Part shown: positions 8,977 through 17,186 of the stretch, in pieces
Position numbering within the stretch: position 1 is the first letter of the stretch
Layout of the letters: each line of letters begins with the position of its first letter
Assembly: GCA_031292915.1 (NCBI GenBank)
Contig: JAUMSH010000086.1
Span: forward strand, 122,927 to 186,926
DNA: 64,000 nucleotides
Origin: Collinsella sp.
GTDB lineage: Bacteria > Actinomycetota > Coriobacteriia > Coriobacteriales > Coriobacteriaceae
Direction of reading: 5' to 3'
Made by a program: the position numbers and the translations under genes
Notes under the pieces: generated by a model
The model's input: the letters and a program-made list of their open reading frames with translations, nothing else
Told to the model about the DNA's origin: nothing
Databases searched by the model: none

Positions 8977-9976
8977 GGATGCTCACCCCCTGCTCACCCA
9001 AGTTGTGACGAATGTCCTCGATATTACCCTCGACGGTCGCAATCAACTCATCCAGCGAATCGAACACGCGCGACGGACGCAGCCAGCGCGTAAACGCCAG
9101 CGAAACGGAAGCGCCGTACAGGTCGCCCGTATAACCAATTAAATTAGCCTCGAGATGCGCAGATGCCGCATCGTCAGCATACGTTGGCGGCAGGCCGACG
9201 TTCACGGCAGCGGGCCACGCGGTGTCATCGACCAGCACCAGACCCTCATACACGCCATCGGCTGGCACCTGAATGCCGTCGGGAACCTGCAAGTTTGCCG
9301 TGGGAAAGCCCATGCCAGAACCCTCGTGACGGCCGCGAATAACACCGCCACGCACCATATACGGACGGCCGAGTAACTCAGCAGCAAGCTCCACATGGCC
9401 CTGTCCCAGCTCATGACGAATGCGGGTGGCGCAAATGGCCTCACCGCCCTCGCAAAGCAGGTCGTGACCATACACGTCAACGCCGTGCTCGGAACCCCAG
9501 GAGCGCATCTCGGCAACACCAGAAGCACCGCCACGACCCAGCCTAAAGTCACTGCCAACGCGAATCGAGCGAATGTCGACTACGCGTGACAGCAGTGCGA
9601 GAAAACCGACATGGTCGAGTGCCGCAACCTCAGGCGTAAAGGGAACGGCCACCACCGCATCGACCCCGGTTTGAGCCAGGGCATGCAGACGGTCGGCCGT
9701 CGTCATCAATTTTTGAGCGGGCGAAGGGCTCACCACAACGTCCGGGTCGGGATCGAAGGTAACCACGACCGCCTTGCAGCCATGGGCACGGGCATCACGG
9801 ACAAGCGCTTCGATGAGTTCCTGGTGTCCACGGTGAACGCCGTCGAACACGCCAATGGCGATCGATGCGGAACCCAAGTGCTCACACTCATCAAACGTAT
9901 CGGCAGTAACGATGCGAGCCTCATCAGACTCGCCCGCGAAAAAGACGCGCGCGAGCTCGCGAGCGGACAACATCAT
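8969..9976 (-). CDS. ribF: Bifunctional riboflavin kinase/FAD synthetase RibF
   Basis: Converts riboflavin to FMN and then FAD. The FAD-synthetase nucleotidyltransferase domain carries GVFDGVHRGHQELI near residue 42. The riboflavin-kinase domain follows with GVIRGRHEGSGMGFPTAN, which contains the PTAN ATP/flavin motif, at about residues 212-230. At 335 residues it is slightly longer than typical. The ATG overlaps the truB stop by 4 bases and its stop overlaps dnaG by 8 bases, in the conserved truB-ribF order. Confidence 0.95.
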   Translation of the reverse strand: MMLSARELARVFFAGESDEARIVTADTFDECEHLGSASIAIGVFDGVHRGHQELIEALVRDARAHGCKAVVVTFDPDPDVVVSPSPAQKLMTTADRLHALAQTGVDAVVAVPFTPEVAALDHVGFLALLSRVVDIRSIRVGSDFRLGRGGASGVAEMRSWGSEHGVDVYGHDLLCEGGEAICATRIRHELGQGHVELAAELLGRPYMVRGGVIRGRHEGSGMGFPTANLQVPDGIQVPADGVYEGLVLVDDTAWPAAVNVGLPPTYADDAASAHLEANLIGYTGDLYGASVSLAFTRWLRPSRVFDSLDELIATVEGNIEDIRHNLGEQGVSIRD

Positions 9977-10905
9977 CGAACACCGCCGATTGCCTGCGGA
10001 AACACGTGCTCCATAACAAAGCGGCCACTCTCAATGCGGGCGAGCGCCTTGAGTCCCCCATCGAGCACCAGCGCAAACGGCGCCTTCGAGACATCGAAAT
10101 CGGCAAGCGCACGCTCAACGGGAATGCGTCGGCCGCAGAGCAGGTCGTCGGCAAGATTGCCCGGCAAGTCAACACGCGTGGCGCCCAAGGCCGCAATGGG
10201 ATCCAGGGCAAAGCCAGCGGCGGACTCGGGAGAAAGCTCCTCGACCGCATGACAAGCGCCAATGGAAACAACACCAGAGGCCGTGCGGCGCAGCGCGGAA
10301 ATGTGCGCGGCGCTCTCACAGGCGCGGCCCAAGTCTCGAGCAAGCGCTCGGATATAGGTGCCCTTGCTCACCGAGAACGCCACGGTCCACACACACGTAT
10401 CACCTTCGCCGCCCACGGCGATCAAGTCGGCGGCATAGACCTCGATGGGGCGCGGAGGTAGGTCCACCGCATTGCCCTCGCGAGCAGACTTGTAGGCGCG
10501 AACGCCATTGACCGAGATAGCCGAAAACGCCGGCGGCACCTGCATCTGCGGACCCAGCATGGCGGCCAAGCGCTCACGCGCATAGGCAGGATCGCGGAGC
10601 TCGTCGGCAACAGCCACCGTGCGGACCGCCTCGCCCTCCGCATCATCGGTATTGGTCTCGGCACCAAACGAGATGTCGGCGACGTAGCTTTTGGTATCGA
10701 GCGTGAGCATACCCAGCAGACGGGTGGCCTGGCCCACGCCCACCACCATGACACCCGATGCCATGGGGTCGAGCGTGCCGGCATGGCCGACGCGCCGCTC
10801 ATGGAGGGCGCGTCGGCATTGCGAGACCACATCGTGGGACGTGCAACCCACCGGCTTATCGACGGCGAGCAGCATATTCAGTTGAGAAGGCGTACGACGA
10901 GCCAT
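9973..10905 (-). CDS. truB: tRNA pseudouridine(55) synthase TruB
   Basis: Makes pseudouridine 55 in the tRNA T-loop. The catalytic motif GHAGTLDPMASG places the active-site aspartate at residue 46, and ATRLLGMLTLDTKSY follows as expected. A PUA-like C-terminal segment is present (310 residues in total). It starts 15 bases after nrnA and overlaps ribF by 4 bases. Confidence 0.95.
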   Translation of the reverse strand: MARRTPSQLNMLLAVDKPVGCTSHDVVSQCRRALHERRVGHAGTLDPMASGVMVVGVGQATRLLGMLTLDTKSYVADISFGAETNTDDAEGEAVRTVAVADELRDPAYARERLAAMLGPQMQVPPAFSAISVNGVRAYKSAREGNAVDLPPRPIEVYAADLIAVGGEGDTCVWTVAFSVSKGTYIRALARDLGRACESAAHISALRRTASGVVSIGACHAVEELSPESAAGFALDPIAALGATRVDLPGNLADDLLCGRRIPVERALADFDVSKAPFALVLDGGLKALARIESGRFVMEHVFPQAIGGVR

Positions 10906-10920
10906 GTACCATCCAAAAAG

Positions 10921-11964
10921 TTAAAGCTCGACGGTCACCGAAGCGGGATCCTCCCCTACCAGCTCGGCCAGCATGGGAAGTGCCACGGTGAGCGTCTCGA
11001 GAATCGTTCCGTTGTTGGAGAAACCGGCGGCAGCGGAATGTCCACCTCCGCCAAAGGCAGCAGCGATCTCGGACACGTTGAGGTCGCCCTTGGAGCGCAG
11101 GTTGCCGCGCACCTTGGTATCACCCTCAATGCCCTTCAGGAACAGGCAGACCTCGACGCCCATCACCGAGCGCACCACGTCAACCAGGCCGTCGCACTCA
11201 TCCGAGGTGACGCCGCAGGCCTCAAGGTCGCTCTGGTAGGCATAGCTATACGCCACGCGCCCATGCGCGACCGTCTTAATGCGGCCCATAACGATGGACT
11301 TGAGGTGCAAAAACTCAACGCGCATGCTCTGATATACCTCGAGAGCCACACGCGCCGGATCGGCACCGTGGGCAACCAGTCGCGAGGCCGCATGGAACGC
11401 AGCAGCATCGGCGTTCTGGTACTGGAAACGACCGGTGTCGGTCACCAAGCCGCACAGCAGGCAGGTCGCAACGCCATCACGTGCGACAATGCCGCAATTG
11501 TCCAAGAAGCGGTCGATGATCATAGCGCAGGCTGCAGCTTCAACGCGCCTCAGGCTGAGCTCGGCAAACTCCTCGCGTGCCGGATGGTGGTCGAAGCACA
11601 CCACATGCTTGGAGCGACGAAGCACCTCGGCGGAATTATTGAGACGCTCGACGACCGGTACGTCCACCGAAATGAACAGGTCCGGATTACCGGTGAACGC
11701 AGATGCCGGCACCAGGCGATCGGAGCCTTCCATAAAGCGGTAGATGCGCGGAACCGGGTCATCGTCTGCCAGCAGCAGCGCAATGTCCTTGTTGGGGAAA
11801 AACTTCATGAGCGAAAGGCCCAGACCCAATACGGAGCCCAAGGCGTCGCCATCGGGAGAAGTATGTCCCGAAATCGCAATGGAGGACGCACCCTCGATGA
11901 GCTCGAGGATGCGTCGCTGAATATCTGCAGACTCGCACGAGGCGAGGTCGGCGGAATTAGTCAT
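10921..11964 (-). CDS. nrnA: DHH/DHHA1 phosphoesterase, NrnA-type oligoribonuclease/pAp phosphatase
   Basis: Degrades short RNA oligonucleotides and dephosphorylates pAp. DHH-family motifs are visible: GHTSPDGDALGS near residue 35, CFDHHP near residue 135, and the DHHA1 signature GGGGHSAAAG near residue 305. At 347 residues it has normal length. Its start overlaps the rbfA stop by 8 bases. Position between rbfA and truB is typical for this family in Gram-positive bacteria. Confidence 0.92.
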   Translation of the reverse strand: MTNSADLASCESADIQRRILELIEGASSIAISGHTSPDGDALGSVLGLGLSLMKFFPNKDIALLLADDDPVPRIYRFMEGSDRLVPASAFTGNPDLFISVDVPVVERLNNSAEVLRRSKHVVCFDHHPAREEFAELSLRRVEAAACAMIIDRFLDNCGIVARDGVATCLLCGLVTDTGRFQYQNADAAAFHAASRLVAHGADPARVALEVYQSMRVEFLHLKSIVMGRIKTVAHGRVAYSYAYQSDLEACGVTSDECDGLVDVVRSVMGVEVCLFLKGIEGDTKVRGNLRSKGDLNVSEIAAAFGGGGHSAAAGFSNNGTILETLTVALPMLAELVGEDPASVTVEL

Positions 11965-12367
11965 CTAAAGCTGCCTCCTGGGCGGCATCCGCTATCGGAT
12001 AGCCGTCCTCGTCCTTTTCGATCGCAAGCGTGGCGGGAACGTTTTCCAGCGCACGCGTGATGCGCTCGGCCTCATCGGTCGAGCGATCGATGCGAAAATC
12101 GAGCTCGGGCGTGACACGCCAATCGAGCGAGCGAGCCAACAGGCTACGAATGCGGCCCTTGGCGCTTGCGAGCGCCTCCATGACCTCGTCGTAGCGGCTC
12201 GCATCGCACGACACGTACACACGCGCGAACGAACGGTCCACCGCGACCTCGACCGCGGTCAAAGTAACCAGGTCGAGACGCGGATCGGAAACCTCAAAGA
12301 GCAGGATATAACCGAGCTTCTCGCGAAGCTGCTCGCCCAGACGGCGGGTTGCCTGCGTTTGCTTCAT
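11957..12367 (-). CDS. rbfA: 30S ribosome-binding factor RbfA
   Basis: Late 30S maturation factor binding near helix 1 of 16S rRNA. The protein starts MKQTQATRRLGEQLREKL and contains EVSDPRLDLVTLTAVEV and the KH-like core, ending after the LDWRVTPELDFRIDRSTDEA segment typical of RbfA (136 aa). A longer open frame extends upstream into infB in another frame, but the ATG at 12367 fits the family start. It is 11 bases downstream of infB and overlaps nrnA by 8 bases. Confidence 0.94.
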   Translation of the reverse strand: MKQTQATRRLGEQLREKLGYILLFEVSDPRLDLVTLTAVEVAVDRSFARVYVSCDASRYDEVMEALASAKGRIRSLLARSLDWRVTPELDFRIDRSTDEAERITRALENVPATLAIEKDEDGYPIADAAQEAALDD

Positions 12368-12378
12368 AGCGCTACCCC

Positions 12379-15093
12379 CTACTCGGTACGGGCAACCTGG
12401 TCGATGCGGTAACCCTCGATCTGGTCGCCGGGCTTGATGTCCTGGAAGTTCTCCAGGCCAATGCCGCCCTCGGAACCGCTCTTGAGGCTCTTGGCCTCGT
12501 CCTTGTAGTGGCGCATCGAGGCGATCTTGCCGTTGAAGACCACGATACCGTCGCGCACCAGACGCACGGAATCGGTCGCGGCGATCTCGCCCTCCTCGAC
12601 GCGGACACCGGCGGCGATACCGACTTTGGGCACCTTGAAGGTGTCCAGGACGGTCGCGGTACCCGTGGCGACCTCGACCTCGGTGGGCTTGAGCATGCCG
12701 ATACGGGCGGCGTCGAGCTCCTCGAGGCACTTGTAGATAACGTCGTAGCAACGGATCTCGACGCCCTCGCGCTCGGCAGCGGAGCGGGCCTTACCGTCGG
12801 GACGGACGCCAAAGCCGATGATGATGGCGTTGGAGGCGTCGGCCAGGACGACGTCGGTCTCGTTGATGGCGCCGACAGCGGAGTGGATCGTGTTGATGCG
12901 AACCTCGGACTGATCCATCTTGTCGAGCGAGTCCTGAAGGGCCTCGATGGAACCCTGGACGTCTGCCTTGATGATCAGGTTGAGCTCCTTGACCTCGGCG
13001 TCGGCAATAGTCTCGAAGAGGTTCTCGAGCGTGACGTGCTTGACGCGGCTCTGCTCCTCGATACGGGCCTTGAGCGAACGCTCGTCGGCCAGGGCACGAG
13101 CCTCGCGCTCGTCCTCGAACACGCGGAACTCGTCACCGGCGTTGGGCACGGACTGCAGGCCCAGGATCTCGACGGCGTCGGAGGGACCAGCCTCGGTGAC
13201 GGCGCGACCCTTGGGGTCGAGCATGGCGCGGACGCGACCGTAGGTAAGGCCGGCGACCAGCGTATCGCCCACGTGCAGGGTACCGCGGGTCACGAGCACG
13301 GTAGCGACCGAGCCGCGGCCCTTGTCGAGCTTGGCCTCAAGGACGTTGCCGGAGGCAAAGGTGTCCGGGTTGGCCTTGAGCTCGAGCACGTCGGCCTGGA
13401 GCAGCACGGTCTCCAGAAGGTCGTCGATACCGATCTTCTGCTTGGCCGAGATGTTGACGAACATGTTCTGTCCGCCCCACTCCTCGGGGATGACGCCGTA
13501 CTCGGTGAGCTCCTGACGCACACGGTCGGGGTTGGCGCCCGGCTTATCGATCTTGTTGACGGCAACGACGATGGGTACGCCGGCAGCCTTGGCGTGGTTA
13601 ATCGACTCGACCGTCTGGGGCATGACGCCGTCGTCGGCGGCGACGATCAGGATGACGATGTCGGTCACCTTGGCGCCACGGGCACGCATAGCCGTAAAGG
13701 TGGCGTGACCCGGGGTATCGATAAAGGTGATCTTGCGGTCGTTGATCATGACCTGCGAAGCGCCGATGGCCTGCGTAATGCCGCCCGCCTCGCCGGCAGC
13801 AACGCCGGTGTGACGGATGGCGTCGAGCAGCGACGTCTTGCCGTGGTCGACGTGGCCCATGACGGTGACGACCGGGGCGCGCGGCTTAAGGTCGGCGGGA
13901 TCGTCGTAGAACGAGAAGGTGTTCTCCTCCTCGGGGGTGATGATCTTAATCTGACGGCCCAGGTCGTCGGCAACGAGCTCGACAAGGTCGTCGGACATGG
14001 ACTGCGTCATCGTGAGCGGAGTACCCAGCAGGAACAGGCGCTTGATGATGTCGTTGGCCGGAACGTCGAGCGCCTCGGCAAGCTCCTGGACGGTAACGCC
14101 CTGGGAGACCTTGATGGCGTCGAGGTCCTCGGGGTTCACGCCCTGGGCCAGCGCCTCCTCTATCTTGCGCTCCTCCTGAGCCTTGGCAGCCTCGCGCTCG
14201 CGCTTCTCCTTGCGCTTCTTGCGGCGACCGGTGGACTCGCGAGAGGCCTCCTCGACGGCGGCACGAGCCTCCTCGAGCACCTTCTCGCGGCTGTACTCCT
14301 CGGCCTCGCGAGCCATGCGGCTGTAGTGGTCCTCTTCGTTGTTGTGACCGCCCTTGCGCTTCTTGCCCTTGCCCTGCTTGTCGGGGTTGGGGAAGTCCAT
14401 GCCGGCGGCGACGTTGTTGCTGGCGTTGGTGCGATGGCTGTGCGGACGGCTCTCGGAGGCGTTGCGCTCGGAGTTGTTGTCGGAAGCGTTGCGATCGTTA
14501 CGACGGCCACCGCGGCGGTCGTTGTTGCCGCCACGACGGTTACCGCGCTCGGCGGCGCGCTCGGCCTTGGCCTTGTCCTCGGCGTCCTTCTTCTCCTTGA
14601 GCACGGTCTCCTGTGCGGCGATCTGGTCGAGCAGCGAACGGAAACGCGAACCGGAGTCGGAAGCGGGAACGGCGCGGCGCTGGGCCTCGCGGGCAGCCTC
14701 CTCCTTCTCGCGGGCAAGGCGCTCCTGCTCGGCCTTCTTCTTGGCCTCGGCCTCGGCGCGGGCAGCCTCCTCGGCAGCCTGGGCTGCGGCGAACTGGCGA
14801 CGCTCCTCCTCGCGGGCCTTCTCGGCGGCGATGCGCTCGCGCTCGGCCTCAGCGGCGCGAGCGGCCTCCTCGGCGGCAGCTGCCTGCTCCTCGGCCTGCT
14901 TGGCGGCCTCGACTTCCTGGGCGCGGGCCTCGATCACCGAGGCGAGCTGCTTGCGGACCATAGCGACATAAGCGTCCTCCAAGGTGGAGGAAGCGGACTT
15001 AGCGGGAATCTTCATATCGGCGAGATGACCCATCAGTTCCTTGGAGGTCATGCCGAACTCTTTGGCCAGGGTGGACACACGGACTTTTGCCAT
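12379..15093 (-). CDS. infB: Translation initiation factor IF-2
   Basis: GTPase that delivers initiator tRNA to the ribosome. A short IF2_N motif (VRVSTLAKEFGMTSKELM) is followed by about 200 residues of Ala/Glu/Arg-rich coiled coil and an Arg/Asn-rich spacer, then a second IF2_N and the G domain with GHVDHGKTSLLDAIR (G1), DTPGHATF (G3) and NKID (G4). The C-terminal domains are complete (904 aa). Strong codon bias makes the opposite strand open over most of its length, but that antisense frame is not a gene. It lies 91 bases after nusA, with no ylxR gene between. Confidence 0.97.
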   Translation of the reverse strand: MAKVRVSTLAKEFGMTSKELMGHLADMKIPAKSASSTLEDAYVAMVRKQLASVIEARAQEVEAAKQAEEQAAAAEEAARAAEAERERIAAEKAREEERRQFAAAQAAEEAARAEAEAKKKAEQERLAREKEEAAREAQRRAVPASDSGSRFRSLLDQIAAQETVLKEKKDAEDKAKAERAAERGNRRGGNNDRRGGRRNDRNASDNNSERNASESRPHSHRTNASNNVAAGMDFPNPDKQGKGKKRKGGHNNEEDHYSRMAREAEEYSREKVLEEARAAVEEASRESTGRRKKRKEKREREAAKAQEERKIEEALAQGVNPEDLDAIKVSQGVTVQELAEALDVPANDIIKRLFLLGTPLTMTQSMSDDLVELVADDLGRQIKIITPEEENTFSFYDDPADLKPRAPVVTVMGHVDHGKTSLLDAIRHTGVAAGEAGGITQAIGASQVMINDRKITFIDTPGHATFTAMRARGAKVTDIVILIVAADDGVMPQTVESINHAKAAGVPIVVAVNKIDKPGANPDRVRQELTEYGVIPEEWGGQNMFVNISAKQKIGIDDLLETVLLQADVLELKANPDTFASGNVLEAKLDKGRGSVATVLVTRGTLHVGDTLVAGLTYGRVRAMLDPKGRAVTEAGPSDAVEILGLQSVPNAGDEFRVFEDEREARALADERSLKARIEEQSRVKHVTLENLFETIADAEVKELNLIIKADVQGSIEALQDSLDKMDQSEVRINTIHSAVGAINETDVVLADASNAIIIGFGVRPDGKARSAAEREGVEIRCYDVIYKCLEELDAARIGMLKPTEVEVATGTATVLDTFKVPKVGIAAGVRVEEGEIAATDSVRLVRDGIVVFNGKIASMRHYKDEAKSLKSGSEGGIGLENFQDIKPGDQIEGYRIDQVARTE

Positions 15094-15184
15094 ATGACTT
15101 CACCTACCCTTTCTGGCACCTTGGGTGCCTAGAGACTGAACGAGCGTGGGAGACGCGCCGGGACCCGCCCGGCGCAACCGCGCG

Positions 15185-16432
15185 CTAGATCAGGTCCTCC
15201 GCATCATCGAAGGCGTCGGTGTCGTGGACACCGCAGAAACGGGAGCCGGGACGAGCCTGGTTGCGGCACTGGATGCCGTCCTCGGACACGTACTCGCAGC
15301 GGCGGACGTCCTCGTCCTCCTCGTCACCGATCAGGTCGGCGGCGGGCTCCTCGTGAACGGGAACGTTCTTGAGGATGTCGGCGGCAAGCGTCTCGGACTT
15401 GATGTCGATGTGCCAGCCGGTCAGGCGCGCGGCGAGGCGGGCGTTCTGGCCCTCCTTGCCGATGGCGAGGGACAACTGGTCGTCGGGCACGATGACGCCG
15501 GCGTAGGCCTTCTCCTCGTCGATGAGGACGCGGGTGACCTTAGCGGGCGACAGGGCATTGGCGACGTAGACGGCAGGATCGGCATCCCACAGGATGACGT
15601 CGACGCGCTCGCCACGGAGCTCGCCCACGACAGCGCGAACACGGCTGCCCTTGGGGCCGACGCAGGCGCCCACGGGATCCAGACGGTCGTCGAGCGAGTG
15701 GACGGCGACCTTGGAGCGCTGGCCGGGCTCGCGGGCGATCGACTTGATCTGGACGGTGCCCTCATAGATCTCGGGCACCTCCTGCTCAAACAGACGACGC
15801 ATGAGCTCGGGGTGGGTACGGGAGATGACAATCGGCGGACGGCTGTGCTCGCCACGAACCGGCTGCAGGTTGGAGTTGGGGTCGCGAACGTCGATGATCA
15901 CGGCCTTGATGTGCTGGTTGTGCAGGTAGCGCTCGCCCATCGGACGCTCGTTGCGCTCGTTCTCGTAACGGCGCTGGTCGAAGTGCGGCAGCTCGGCCTC
16001 GACGCCCTCGCGAATCTTGACGATCGTGAAGTCGGGCGTGGACTGCAGCACGGTACCGCTGATGAGGTCACCGATGCGGCCGGAGAACTCCTCGTAGATC
16101 TGCTCGCGGGCGGAGTTGCGCACGATGGCGTTGATCTCGGCCTTGGCGTGCTGGGCGGCGATGCGGCTCGTGTTCTTGGGGGTGACGTCGATCTCCTCAA
16201 ACTCGGTGAAGTTGCCCTCCTCGTCCATGGAATCGTCGATCGGCTCCAGGCGGTAGACGTAGATCTTGCCGGTGGTGCGGTCAATGGTCACCTTGGCGCC
16301 CCACTCAAGATGCAGGATCTCGGCATAGCTCTTGGCGAGCGACTGCTCCAGGCGGTCGATCAGGTAGAGCTGGTCGATGTGCTTCTCCTGGCAAAGCTCC
16401 ATCAGGGCGGACATCATGTCGGATGCTGCCAT
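15185..16432 (-). CDS. nusA: Transcription termination/antitermination factor NusA
   Basis: Binds RNA polymerase and modulates pausing, termination and antitermination. An N-terminal domain, an S1 domain (about 120-190) and two KH domains (VGACVGPKGSRVRAVVGEL near 255 and LAIGKEGQNARLAARLTGW near 322) are present. The C-terminus is unusual: after an acidic linker comes a Cys/His cluster, Cys379-x9-Cys389-x10-Cys400-x2-His403, followed by an acidic end. This looks like a small zinc-binding knuckle not found in textbook NusA. The gene begins directly after the rimP stop. Confidence 0.95.
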   Translation of the reverse strand: MAASDMMSALMELCQEKHIDQLYLIDRLEQSLAKSYAEILHLEWGAKVTIDRTTGKIYVYRLEPIDDSMDEEGNFTEFEEIDVTPKNTSRIAAQHAKAEINAIVRNSAREQIYEEFSGRIGDLISGTVLQSTPDFTIVKIREGVEAELPHFDQRRYENERNERPMGERYLHNQHIKAVIIDVRDPNSNLQPVRGEHSRPPIVISRTHPELMRRLFEQEVPEIYEGTVQIKSIAREPGQRSKVAVHSLDDRLDPVGACVGPKGSRVRAVVGELRGERVDVILWDADPAVYVANALSPAKVTRVLIDEEKAYAGVIVPDDQLSLAIGKEGQNARLAARLTGWHIDIKSETLAADILKNVPVHEEPAADLIGDEEDEDVRRCEYVSEDGIQCRNQARPGSRFCGVHDTDAFDDAEDLI

Positions 16433-16433
16433 C

Positions 16434-16928
16434 TTACTTTCCTTCCTTCGCGGGCTTGAAGTCGTAGGTGGGCTTCAACTTGCACTTTTTAACATCAGAG
16501 AAATCGAGGGTAACGGACTCGCCGTCCTCGAGCTCGAGGGTCACGTTCGCCTCGGTGGCGGCGGCAATCTTGCCGGCGTACTTGCGACGGCCCTCGGTGG
16601 CGGTGGAGGTGAGCTCGCAGTTCTCGCCCACAAAGCGGGCAAAGTCGCACGGGCGGCGCAGCGGGCGCGCCATACCCGGGCTCGACACCTCGAGCGTATA
16701 GCTCGAAGAGATGGGGTCGAGCTCCTCAATCACATCGCCGACCCACTTGGTGTTGGCCGTGACGTCGTTGAGCGAAAGACTCTGACCCTCGGCACCCTCG
16801 ATACGCACGCGCACGCAGGGGGCCTTGGTGGCACCCACGAGCTCGACGTCGACGATGTCGATATCGTGCTGGGGAGCGACGGCCTCGAGCGCGTCGATAA
16901 TCGCCTGCTCGGTCTTGGTCTTGACCAT
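16434..16928 (-). CDS. rimP: Ribosome maturation factor RimP
   Basis: Needed for 30S subunit maturation. The protein starts MVKTKTEQAIIDALEAVAPQ and has the RimP N-domain (IDIVDVELVG, CVRVRIEG) with VSSPGMARPLRRPCDF and an SH3-like C-domain (164 aa). GGAGGTG upstream of the ATG at 16928 is a clear ribosome binding site. The longer open frame upstream is leader sequence holding a promoter and hairpin. It is the first gene of the rimP-nusA-infB-rbfA-nrnA-truB-ribF-dnaG operon. Confidence 0.93.
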   Translation of the reverse strand: MVKTKTEQAIIDALEAVAPQHDIDIVDVELVGATKAPCVRVRIEGAEGQSLSLNDVTANTKWVGDVIEELDPISSSYTLEVSSPGMARPLRRPCDFARFVGENCELTSTATEGRRKYAGKIAAATEANVTLELEDGESVTLDFSDVKKCKLKPTYDFKPAKEGK

Positions 16929-16947
16929 TGCGGCACCTCCATCCATA

Positions 16948-16982
16948 CAAAAAAGAAGCGGGGCCGAAACCCCACTTCTTTC
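16948..16982 (-). terminator. Terminator-like hairpin in the rimP leader (possible attenuator)
   Basis: On the minus strand AAAGAAGTGGGG pairs with CCCCGCTTCTTT around TTTCGG, followed by six T residues. It lies between the promoter at 17007-17035 and the rimP ribosome binding site. It is therefore downstream of the operon's own transcription start and could act as a conditional terminator, although it could also back up leuS termination. Confidence 0.8.
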
Positions 16983-17006
16983 AATTACAACTTCATTTGC
17001 AAGCAA

Positions 17007-17035
17007 ACTATACCAATAGCTGCGGAAACGTGCAA
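17007..17035 (-). promoter_or_regulatory. Promoter of the rimP-nusA-infB operon
   Basis: On the minus strand TTGCAC (17030-17035), a 17-base spacer, and TATAGT (17007-17012). The predicted start near 17000 gives a leader of about 70 bases before rimP. Confidence 0.8.
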
Positions 17036-17117
17036 GCACAGTACGAATCTGCAGGTCAGCGTGAGCACAGGTTCTCCACAAGAAATGGATAATTGGGTGT
17101 TGTCGCAAGTATACATA

Positions 17118-17162
17118 ACCAAAAAGAGGGCGACTCCATACGGAATCGTCCCCCTCGCCTTT
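17118..17162 (-). terminator. Terminator downstream of leuS
   Basis: An imperfect hairpin (AGGCGAGGGGGACGATTCC with TGGAGTCGCCCTC) ends in TTTTT on the minus strand, about 25 bases after the leuS stop. Confidence 0.72.
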
Positions 17163-17186
17163 TCATGTCAGCTATGCGCGCAGCGC

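Noticed and set aside
12508..15132. An 874-codon open frame antisense to infB
   Set aside because: Its Gly/Leu/Val/Asp-rich, repetitive composition is the product of strong GC-skewed codon bias in infB; there is no family resemblance, and infB on the other strand is unmistakable.
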